Shown here piece after piece: positions 1-5,009 of a stretch of 5,579 bases of DNA. The number at the start of each line of letters is the position of its first letter. Positions within the stretch are counted from its first letter, which is position 1. Where the stretch lies: NCBI GenBank assembly GCA_020024235.1, contig JAHHUA010000114.1, positions 1 to 5,579 of the forward strand, read 5' to 3'. A model generated the notes under the pieces. It had not been told where the DNA came from and did no database searches. It saw only the letters and a program-made list of their open reading frames with translations. The DNA is from Oscillospiraceae bacterium. GTDB taxonomy: Bacteria > Bacillota > Clostridia > Oscillospirales > Ruminococcaceae. A program made the translations under genes and the position numbers.

Positions 1-19
1 CATACCTATATATTTCAGA

Positions 20-433
20 TTAGGGCATTTTTCCAAAATATCTTTGGTAATCTGTTACATTATTGAGATAGTCATTTATTATTTTATTTAAATTATTCCA
101 CATTGTAATGGTACGACATGAGTCCATTCGCTCACATTTTTCGGAATTACATTCAAGGCAGGAAACAGGGGCTAAATCTCCTTCTGTTAATCTGAGAATA
201 TCACCCACTTTGCAATTTTCCGGTGAAATGATAAGCTTATATCCTCCGCCTTTTCCATGAGTACCTTCAATTAAATGCTGTTTTGTGAGAACAGTAAAGA
301 TTCTTTCAAGATATTTTAATGAAATATTTTGACGGTTAGCTATGTCTTTCAGCGGAACAGGACCTGTGCTTTGATTTTCTGCTAAATCTATAACAGCACG
401 GAGAGCATAACGACCTCTGGTTGAAATCATCAT
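20..433 (-). CDS. iscR: Rrf2-family iron-sulfur cluster regulator (IscR-like)
   Basis: This 137-residue protein is an Rrf2-family transcription factor that probably senses Fe-S cluster status and controls the isc operon. The N-terminal winged helix begins with the family signature STRGRYALRA (residues 4-13). It continues through the recognition helix (about 38-52, SLKYLERIF) to the wing GKGGGYKL (60-67). The sensor segment has Cys92, Cys95, Cys100 and Cys106; Cys92, Cys100 and Cys106 match the three-cysteine [2Fe-2S] site of E. coli IscR. The E. coli ligand His107, three residues after the last Cys, is Thr109 here, so Cys95 or another residue may be the fourth ligand (inference). Length is slightly short of E. 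coli IscR but normal for the family. The start at 433 has a strong Shine-Dalgarno sequence with correct spacing; a second ATG follows at 430. The gene lies 48 nt after iscU and is the third gene of the operon. CymR-like or other Rrf2 roles are less likely given the cysteines and neighbours. Confidence 0.9.
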   Translation of the reverse strand: MMISTRGRYALRAVIDLAENQSTGPVPLKDIANRQNISLKYLERIFTVLTKQHLIEGTHGKGGGYKLIISPENCKVGDILRLTEGDLAPVSCLECNSEKCERMDSCRTITMWNNLNKIINDYLNNVTDYQRYFGKMP

Positions 434-437
434 CTAA

Positions 438-445
438 ATCACCTC
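438..445 (-). promoter_or_regulatory. Ribosome binding site of iscR
   Basis: On the minus strand GAGGTGAT is an eight-base match to the anti-Shine-Dalgarno end of 16S rRNA, 4 nt from the ATG at 433. It supports the first of the two adjacent ATG codons. It also shows that iscR, although last in the operon, has its own good translation start. Confidence 0.75.
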
Positions 446-448
446 TTT

Positions 449-477
449 ATATTGTGGTTTATCCATGCTGATGTCAA
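449..477 (-). promoter_or_regulatory. Possible weak internal promoter before iscR
   Basis: On the minus strand, a perfect TTGACA (472-477) lies in the 48-nt gap between iscU and iscR. At 17 nt it is followed by CAATAT (449-454), a poor -10 box. A better TATAAA (446-451) lies at 20 nt, which is too far for a standard sigma-A promoter. It might give some separate iscR transcription, but the evidence is weak. Confidence 0.2.
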
Positions 478-481
478 TGCT

Positions 482-904
482 TTAATGTTCACAGCATGAA
501 CATTCGGGGAATTTGGAATGATCATAGGATATACCGTTTTTTTCATAGTAGTCTTTCAAAGCCAGTTTAATAGCTTCTTCCGCAAGTACGGAGCAGTGCA
601 TTTTATGAGCCGGCAAACCATCAAGTGCTTCAGCTACTGCTTTGTTCGTCAATGTTAAAGCATCATCTATAGATTTGCCTTTAATCATTTCGGTAGCCAT
701 GGAACTGGATGCAATAGCACTTCCACAGCCAAAAGTTTCAAATTTAACATCTGTAATTATATTGTTGTCAATTTTAAGGTATATTTTCATAATATCGCCG
801 CATTTTGCATTTCCTACTTCGCCTATTCCGTCAGCATTTTCAATTACTCCTATATTGCGTGGATTGCGGAAATGATCCATTACTTTTTCACTGTATAAAG
901 CCAT
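482..904 (-). CDS. iscU: Iron-sulfur cluster scaffold protein IscU/NifU-like
   Basis: This 140-residue cytoplasmic protein is the scaffold on which sulfur from IscS and iron are assembled into Fe-S clusters before transfer to apoproteins. The three conserved ligand cysteines are visible: Cys35 in NAKCGD with the conserved Asp37, Cys60 in FGCGSAIASSS, and Cys104 in KMHCSVLAEEA. The N-terminal YSEKVMDHFRNPRNIG is typical of the family. The HscA-binding LPPVK segment of proteobacterial IscU reads LPAHK (97-101), in keeping with clostridial systems that lack a dedicated HscA/HscB pair. The protein ends in an extra cysteine cluster, ECSCCEH (134-140, with Cys135, 137 and 138), absent from E. coli IscU. 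There is no NifU-type C-terminal domain. The gene starts 11 nt after iscS, and the AAGGAG ribosome binding site overlaps the iscS stop codon, which suggests translational coupling. Confidence 0.95.
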   Translation of the reverse strand: MALYSEKVMDHFRNPRNIGVIENADGIGEVGNAKCGDIMKIYLKIDNNIITDVKFETFGCGSAIASSSMATEMIKGKSIDDALTLTNKAVAEALDGLPAHKMHCSVLAEEAIKLALKDYYEKNGISYDHSKFPECSCCEH

Positions 905-915
905 AATTATTCTCC

Positions 916-2106
916 TTATTTAATTATAAATTTTTGTTTGCCTTCGGTAAGATTTCTCCATACCGGTGAGATACTTCTAAGATATGAAACAACTTCGGAA
1001 ACACTTTCAATTATATAATCAACTTCTTCTTCCGTATTTTCTTTTGATAAAGACAGACGCAAAGAACCATGGGCTATTTCATGAGGTCTGCCAATGGATA
1101 ACAGTACATGGCTTGGATCCAAAGAACCTGAAGTACAAGCTGAACCGGAAGACGCATATATACCTTTATCATCTAAAAGCAAAAGTAAGGATTCACCTTC
1201 AATTCCCTCAAAACAGAAGTTTACATTGTTTGGCAGACGGGAATTTTTGTCGCCGTTTAATACTGAATGAGGAATTTTTGAAAGTCCCAAAATAAGTTTA
1301 TCTCTTAATTTTGTTAAATAAGCAGAGGTTTCTTCCATATGGGTGCAGGATTCCTCCAATGCGGCAGCCATACCCATAATAGCGGGAATATTTTCAGTGC
1401 CGCCCCTTTTTCCTCGTTCCTGAGCACCGCCTTCAATTAAATTGGAAATTCTTATTCCTCGTTTTGCATATAACAGACCTACACCTTTAGGGCCATTAAA
1501 TTTATGAGCGGAAAGTGATAGCATATCTATATTTTGATTTTTAACATCAATAGGTAAATGACCTGCTGCCTGTACCGCATCAGTGTGAAATAAAACTCCT
1601 TTTTGGCGGCAGATTTCACCTATTTCAGCTATGGGCTGTATTGTACCGATTTCATTATTGGCATACATTACAGTTACAAGACAAGTGTCTTCTCTGATAG
1701 CATCATTAACTTGATTTGGTGTTATTAAGCCGTTTTCATGTACATCTAACAGGGTGATTTCATAACCCTCTGATTCTAACTTCTTTAATGTGTGCAAAAC
1801 AGCGTGATGTTCAAATGCTGTTGAAATTATATGTTTTTTGCCTTTGGCAGCACCTAGTTTAGCAGCGGAAATAATAGCTTGATTGTCTGCTTCACTGCCA
1901 CCGGAGGTAAAAATAATTTCATTGGGGCTGCAGTTTATAATTTCTGCTATTTTTGACCTTGCAGCGCAAAGTGCTTCATTGGCTTTTTGTCCTGCTGAGT
2001 GCAGGCTGGAGGGATTTCCGTAAATATTATCCAAATATGGCAGCATCGCATTAATGGAAGTGGAACTCATTTTTGTGGTGGCAGCATTATCTGCGTAAAT
2101 ATGCAT
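916..2106 (-). CDS. iscS: Cysteine desulfurase IscS/NifS
   Basis: This 396-residue, PLP-dependent class V aminotransferase-fold enzyme converts L-cysteine to L-alanine. It passes the sulfur as a persulfide to IscU and possibly to tRNA-thiolation partners. Visible landmarks are YADNAATT (4-11), GNPSSLHSAGQ (30-40), the PLP-phosphate loop SGGSEADN (68-75), His100 that stacks on the cofactor, ANNEIGT (149-155) and HTDAVQ (174-179). The PLP-binding lysine is Lys202 in SLSAHKFNGPKGVG. The catalytic loop SSGSACTSGSLDPSHVL (319-335) carries Cys324. The long flexible loop marks it as a group I (IscS/NifS) enzyme rather than SufS. Length matches the family, so it looks intact. The start at 2106 has AAAGGAAG upstream at good spacing. 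It is the first gene of the operon, about 100 nt downstream of the predicted transcription start. NifS is an alternative name, but no nitrogen-fixation genes are in view. Confidence 0.96.
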   Translation of the reverse strand: MHIYADNAATTKMSSTSINAMLPYLDNIYGNPSSLHSAGQKANEALCAARSKIAEIINCSPNEIIFTSGGSEADNQAIISAAKLGAAKGKKHIISTAFEHHAVLHTLKKLESEGYEITLLDVHENGLITPNQVNDAIREDTCLVTVMYANNEIGTIQPIAEIGEICRQKGVLFHTDAVQAAGHLPIDVKNQNIDMLSLSAHKFNGPKGVGLLYAKRGIRISNLIEGGAQERGKRGGTENIPAIMGMAAALEESCTHMEETSAYLTKLRDKLILGLSKIPHSVLNGDKNSRLPNNVNFCFEGIEGESLLLLLDDKGIYASSGSACTSGSLDPSHVLLSIGRPHEIAHGSLRLSLSKENTEEEVDYIIESVSEVVSYLRSISPVWRNLTEGKQKFIIK

Positions 2107-2212
2107 ATAAGACTTCCTTTCTTTTTATAGTAAAAATATGTATGGTTTTAAGATTTGAAATTAAGATGAGGTTAATATATGATGAAACAAAACCTACTTA
2201 ATTTGTATACTT

Positions 2213-2241
2213 ATAATACCACGATTTACCTACCATGTCAA
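2213..2241 (-). promoter_or_regulatory. Promoter of the iscS-iscU-iscR operon
   Basis: On the minus strand there is a perfect -35 TTGACA (2236-2241), a 17-nt spacer and a -10 TATTAT (2213-2218). A TG one base upstream makes it an extended -10. This is close to an ideal sigma-A promoter. Transcription should start near 2206, leaving a leader of about 100 nt before iscS in which I see no convincing riboswitch or leader peptide. Confidence 0.8.
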
Positions 2242-2250
2242 TAGGTAAAT
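2224..2250. promoter_or_regulatory. Candidate IscR (Rrf2) operator, 9-bp inverted repeat
   Basis: The arms ATTTACCTA (2224-2232) and TAGGTAAAT (2242-2250) are perfectly complementary and separated by 9 nt, giving a 27-bp near-dyad. The site covers the whole -35 box and part of the spacer of the isc promoter, so a bound protein would block RNA polymerase. Rrf2 proteins are dimers that bind dyads of about this length, and the operon encodes one, so autoregulation by IscR is the simplest reading. The assignment to IscR is inference. Confidence 0.7.
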
Positions 2251-2370
2251 AAAATTAAATTAAAATTAAGGGATATTTTAGAGTATACTGAAAATTTTCT
2301 GAAAAAAAGAATAATTGTTATTATATAATTAAATTTTTTGTAAATTAAAAGGAAGTTTTCTCAAGTATTA

Positions 2371-2399
2371 TTGACATAATGTATAATGACATATACAAT
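2371..2399 (+). promoter_or_regulatory. Promoter of the marR-FUSC unit
   Basis: A perfect -35 TTGACA (2371-2376) is followed by a 17-nt spacer and -10 TACAAT (2394-2399), one mismatch from consensus. Transcription should start near 2406. The ATG at 2386 lies between the two boxes, so it cannot be the MarR start in a transcript from this promoter. Confidence 0.75.
2380..2397. promoter_or_regulatory. Candidate MarR operator overlapping the -10 box
   Basis: TGTATA (2380-2385) and TATACA (2392-2397) form a perfect 6-bp inverted repeat with a 6-nt spacer, 18 bp in all. MarR dimers typically bind dyads of about 16-20 bp that overlap their own promoter. The site covers the spacer and most of the -10 box, a standard position for autorepression. 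That the adjacent MarR protein binds it is inference. Confidence 0.5.
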
Positions 2400-2411
2400 T
2401 AACATTGTTAA
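2399..2411. promoter_or_regulatory. Palindrome at the predicted marR transcription start
   Basis: TTAACA-T-TGTTAA is a perfect 13-bp palindrome spanning the predicted +1 of the marR promoter. It is immediately next to the 18-bp dyad. It could be a second operator half or a separate site. It is short and the region is AT-rich, so chance is possible. Confidence 0.3.
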
Positions 2412-2424
2412 CTTGTTTTATGGT

Positions 2425-2433
2425 GAGGAGGGG
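2425..2433 (+). promoter_or_regulatory. Strong Shine-Dalgarno sequence of the marR gene
   Basis: GAGGAGGGG lies about 20 nt after the predicted transcription start and is the only strong Shine-Dalgarno sequence in the leader. The in-frame codons at normal spacing are ATA (2437 and 2440), not ATG, GTG or TTG. An out-of-frame ATG follows at 2451 and the first in-frame ATG at 2461. It therefore marks where translation should begin but leaves the actual start codon open. Confidence 0.6.
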
Positions 2434-2460
2434 CTTATAATAAAACAGGAATGGCTGAAA

Positions 2461-2865
2461 ATGCTTTCATACAGACATCAACTACAGCATTTTGTGAGAA
2501 TGTTTATGCCTCAGGGGCAAAATAATTCTCTTACATCCGGTGAACTGGAAATACTCACAATGATATTTATTTGTCCGGAAAGTACTTTAAATGACCTGAG
2601 CCGACAAAGCGGCATGAAAAAAGAAGCTGTCAGCAGATTATTAAAACAGCTTTACTTTAAAAAATGTATAAAAAAAGAAAAACATCCCACTGATGAAAGA
2701 AGCTATATTCTTTCTCTTACAGATGAAGGAATAAAGATGTTAAAAGAAAATCAAAGTCGTATCTTAAAGCCTTTTTATGAACTTAAAAGGAATATGGGAG
2801 ATGATTTTGACAGACTTTTTGAACTTATTTCACAGGTGGTAGACAGTGAAAATAAAAATGATTGA
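2461..2865 (+). CDS. MarR-family transcriptional regulator
   Basis: This is a winged-helix regulator of the MarR family, probably a dimeric repressor of itself and of the downstream membrane protein, released by a small ligand. Counting from ATG 2461 (134 residues): dimerisation helix about 2-18, helix-turn-helix about 42-66 (TLNDLSRQSG, recognition helix KKEAVSRLLKQL), and wing about 70-86 with the hallmark DERSYILSLTDEG (78-90, DxR motif). C-terminal helices for dimerisation follow. The frame is open upstream to an ATG at 2386, but that codon sits inside the promoter with no ribosome binding site. The strong Shine-Dalgarno at 2425 points to a start near 2437-2440, which would be ATA and would give 141-142 residues. 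ATG 2461 has only a weak AGGA 10 nt upstream, so I give it as the conservative start. The gene is 15 nt from the FUSC gene. The natural ligand cannot be read from the sequence. Confidence 0.85.
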   Translation: MLSYRHQLQHFVRMFMPQGQNNSLTSGELEILTMIFICPESTLNDLSRQSGMKKEAVSRLLKQLYFKKCIKKEKHPTDERSYILSLTDEGIKMLKENQSRILKPFYELKRNMGDDFDRLFELISQVVDSENKND

Positions 2866-2880
2866 CCAGAGGTAATTATT

Positions 2881-3942
2881 ATGAGTTTTTATGAGAGCTT
2901 ACAAATGGACCCCAGTATTTTAAAAGATAAAATAAAAAAAGCAGAAACCAAAAAAGAAAAAAATAAATATATCTGTGCAATGGTTTTGCGTTCAGTGCTT
3001 ATAGTTATTTTTTCTATATTGCTTATATCTACTGCTGCATCATTTTTCGGTTCGGAAAACAGTGTTTTGGCAGTTTCTCTTCTTTGTATACTTTTAAGTG
3101 TGCGTTTTGTGGACTTTGGTTACTGTATTAAAGATTCACTTTTAAATATGGCTATAGTATTCTTTTTGTTGGTGGCAGGACCTGCCATAAGTGAAATGTT
3201 GCCACCAATATTATCGATTTTGGTACATTTTTCAGTAGTTTTAATTATACTTGTTATAACCAGTGATAAACCTTATATGGGCAATGGTGGGCTGTATACT
3301 TTCTCATATATTTTACTGGTGGGAAATCCGGTCAGCGGGGATTTGCTGATACAAAGATTTATGCTGGCACTTACTGGATATATTGTCTGTGGTCTTATAT
3401 ACTATGGTAAACATCATAATAAAAATAAAAATATCCGTTTTATATCCATTGTAAAAGAATTTAAATTATCAAATAAAAAATGTCTTTGGCAGATACAACT
3501 TGCTCTTGGAGTTAGCTTATTACTTGGTATATGTGAATTTTTCCAGTTGGAAAGAATGATGTGGGCAGGATTTGCCTGTGCCTCACTGTTGGGCTCTTAT
3601 TACTCATCTGCCGATGTAATAACCAAAACCAGAGAGAAATTTTATCAGAGAATAATCGGTGCTTTACTGGGCTCAGGACTTTTTGCTTTGGCATATATCA
3701 TTGTACCCTCTGAATATCATACACTTTTTGGACCATTGGGAGGAATAATACTGGGATTATGCACTGAATACCGACATAAAACAGCTATTAACTGTTTTGG
3801 AGCATTGCTTATTGCTACACAAATTTACGGACTTAAAACTTCTGTATGGCTTAGAATTATAAATAATATTATAGGTGCTGCCTTTGGATATGGATTTTCT
3901 TATATTTATCAGAAAATTGTTACTTCTAAAAGCAATTCATAA
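2881..3942 (+). CDS. FUSC-family (fusaric acid resistance-like) membrane protein, putative exporter
   Basis: This 353-residue integral membrane protein has a charged cytoplasmic N-terminus (about 1-30) and then two hydrophobic bundles (about 31-175 and 203-343) separated by a basic linker (176-202). I estimate ten to twelve membrane segments. The FUSC pattern of an Arg followed by spaced glycines, R-x-x-x-x-x-x-G-x-x-x-G, recurs: RFMLALTGYIVCG (159), RIIGALLGSG (257) and RIINNIIGAAFGYG (325). An ERMMWAGFACASLLG segment (224-238) precedes the second copy. FUSC and aromatic-acid exporter families move toxic or aromatic organic acids out of the cell, but substrate cannot be predicted here. There is no large soluble domain and no membrane-fusion partner nearby, as expected in a Gram-positive-type cell. 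AGAGG lies 8 nt before the ATG. Placement behind a MarR gene in one unit suggests inducible efflux (inference). Confidence 0.8.
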   Translation: MSFYESLQMDPSILKDKIKKAETKKEKNKYICAMVLRSVLIVIFSILLISTAASFFGSENSVLAVSLLCILLSVRFVDFGYCIKDSLLNMAIVFFLLVAGPAISEMLPPILSILVHFSVVLIILVITSDKPYMGNGGLYTFSYILLVGNPVSGDLLIQRFMLALTGYIVCGLIYYGKHHNKNKNIRFISIVKEFKLSNKKCLWQIQLALGVSLLLGICEFFQLERMMWAGFACASLLGSYYSSADVITKTREKFYQRIIGALLGSGLFALAYIIVPSEYHTLFGPLGGIILGLCTEYRHKTAINCFGALLIATQIYGLKTSVWLRIINNIIGAAFGYGFSYIYQKIVTSKSNS

Positions 3943-3995
3943 AAAAAGCGGAATGTTATATCCTTACAGTTTAAGGTTATAACATTCCGTTTTTT
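3941..3995. terminator. Bidirectional intrinsic terminator between convergent genes
   Basis: The stem arms 3949-3966 and 3972-3989 pair over 18 positions with one T-T mismatch (12 bp, mismatch, 5 bp) and a 5-nt loop, CAGTT. The hairpin has seven A on its left (3941-3947) and six T on its right (3990-3995), so it works as a Rho-independent terminator in both directions. It serves the FUSC gene (stop codon at 3940-3942, overlapping the A tract) on the plus strand and the ZIP gene (ending at 4015) on the minus strand. Confidence 0.9.
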
Positions 3996-4014
3996 ATTCT
4001 AAATATAATTTATT

Positions 4015-4809
4015 TTATCCAAGAGCTACATCAAGGGTCATCATTACACAGAAACCAACTGCAAAGAATATTGTTCCTATATCGGAATGTTCCCCTTGGG
4101 ACATTTCAGGAATAAGTTCTTCAACTACAACATAAATCATAGCTCCTGCAGCAAAACTTAAAAAGTAGGGTAATGCGGGGATAATTAAGTGTGAAGCAAG
4201 TATTGTAATTATGGCTCCGATAGGTTCAACAATACCCGAAATAACTCCCGCATAAAAAGCTTTGCTTTTTTTCATGCCTTCAGATTTAAGGGGCATTGAA
4301 ATAATAGCTCCTTCCGGGAAATTCTGAATTGCAATACCCAAAGATAAAGCCAAAGCTCCTGCGGCACTGATTCCCATATTACCTGTTAAATAGCCTGCAT
4401 ATATTACACCTACTGCCATACCTTCCGGAATATTGTGCAAAGTAACCGCTAAAACAAGCATAGTGGTTTTTTTAAATTTTGAGGAGGGTCCCTCAGGTTG
4501 ATTGCTGTTTATGTGCAGATGTGGGATTATATGGTCAAGCAAAAGTAAAAATAATATACCTATGAAAAAACCGACTACTGCGGGAATAAAAGATAATTTT
4601 CCCATATGTGCTGACTGGTCCAAAGCCGGAATTAACAGACTCCATACAGAGGCTGCCACCATAACACCTCCGGCAAAACCTGTCAAAGACCGCTGAATGG
4701 AAAGTTTCATTTTGTTTTTCATAAAAAATACACAGGCAGAGCCTAAAGAAGTGCCTAAAAACGGAATTAAAATGCCATACCAAGTGTTTTTGTCAATGTA
4801 GTTAAACAT
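4015..4809 (-). CDS. ZIP-family divalent metal transporter (GufA-like)
   Basis: This 264-residue inner-membrane protein of the ZIP family probably imports Zn2+ or related divalent metals (Fe2+, Mn2+). About eight membrane segments are visible. The metal-site signatures are HNIPEG (125-130; His125, Asn126, Glu129) in the fourth helix, QNFPEGAIISMPL (162-174; Gln162, Asn163, Glu166) in the fifth and SGIVEPIGA (191-199; Glu195) in the sixth. EELIPE (230-235) lies in a later segment. Compared with the Bordetella bronchiseptica ZIP, Asn163 stands where that protein has Asp208, as in GufA-type members. The loop before the fourth helix is short with a few His (93, 97, 99) rather than a long His-rich tract. 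Length is typical. AGGAGG lies 8 nt before the ATG, which fixes the start. The gene has its own promoter with a large inverted repeat and a terminator at 3941-3995. Exact metal is not determinable. Confidence 0.93.
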   Translation of the reverse strand: MFNYIDKNTWYGILIPFLGTSLGSACVFFMKNKMKLSIQRSLTGFAGGVMVAASVWSLLIPALDQSAHMGKLSFIPAVVGFFIGILFLLLLDHIIPHLHINSNQPEGPSSKFKKTTMLVLAVTLHNIPEGMAVGVIYAGYLTGNMGISAAGALALSLGIAIQNFPEGAIISMPLKSEGMKKSKAFYAGVISGIVEPIGAIITILASHLIIPALPYFLSFAAGAMIYVVVEELIPEMSQGEHSDIGTIFFAVGFCVMMTLDVALG

Positions 4810-4849
4810 ATTTTAATCCTCCTGTTGATGCAGATTTTATAGATTTACA

Positions 4850-4899
4850 AATATAGAATGGATATAGTTAGCATATACTAACTATATCCATTCTATATT
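4850..4899. promoter_or_regulatory. Perfect 22-bp inverted repeat over the ZIP promoter, candidate metalloregulator operator
   Basis: The arms 4850-4871 and 4878-4899 are perfectly complementary over 22 bp with a 6-nt centre (CATATA). The right arm contains the -10 hexamer and the predicted start of the ZIP transcript. A full RNA hairpin would therefore not form in the ZIP mRNA, and no T tract follows on either strand, so a DNA operator is more likely than a terminator or attenuator. The core GTTAG...CTAAC loosely recalls DtxR/MntR-type metal-repressor sites and does not look like the Firmicute Zur box. Which protein binds is inference. Confidence 0.6.
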
Positions 4900-4918
4900 A
4901 TTTCACTAAATTTGTCAA
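4890..4918 (-). promoter_or_regulatory. Promoter of the ZIP transporter gene
   Basis: On the minus strand there is a perfect -35 TTGACA (4913-4918), a 17-nt spacer and -10 TAGAAT (4890-4895), one mismatch from TATAAT. Transcription should start near 4883, giving a leader of about 75 nt. The gene is thus independent of the lipoprotein gene upstream on the same strand. Confidence 0.7.
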
Positions 4919-5009
4919 CTATAGTTAAATTAATTTTAAAGTAAATAAAAAAATGCAGTAAAAAATTATATTATTTATTTAAATAGGGTCAAATTAAAAA
5001 GTAAAAAAT

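Noticed and set aside
1..3. ATG on the minus strand at the left edge, 16 nt after the iscR stop, as the start of a fourth operon gene
   Set aside because: Only three bases are present and the AGG before it is too close to be a good ribosome binding site. A downstream gene (for example a tRNA thiolase, common next to iscU) is possible but cannot be supported here.
642..1295. Open frames on the plus strand inside iscU (642-875) and iscS (984-1295)
   Set aside because: They are antisense to well-conserved enzymes, encode no recognisable domain and lack good ribosome binding sites.
2107..2206. Leader of about 100 nt before iscS as a riboswitch or attenuator
   Set aside because: Only weak 5-bp pairings (AGGTT/AACCT) are visible, with no terminator-like hairpin or T tract.
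2251..2370. AT-rich stretch between the divergent promoters as an additional promoter or small gene
   Set aside because: It has several AT-rich -10-like words but no paired -35 box and no open frame with a ribosome binding site; I see nothing else in it.
3512..3694. Minus-strand open frame inside the FUSC gene
   Set aside because: Short, antisense to a complete membrane-protein gene and without family features.
4502..4783. Open frames on both strands inside the ZIP gene (4502-4696 plus, 4535-4783 minus)
   Set aside because: They overlap a ZIP gene with all its metal-site motifs in its own frame, so they are by-products of that coding sequence.
4850..4899. Large inverted repeat as a transcription terminator
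   Set aside because: No T tract follows it on either strand and the ZIP -10 box lies inside it, so an operator role fits better.
4927..5009. Terminator for the lipoprotein gene
   Set aside because: Only weak, all-AT pairings (TAAATAA with TTATTTA) are present and no stable stem with a T tract could be found.
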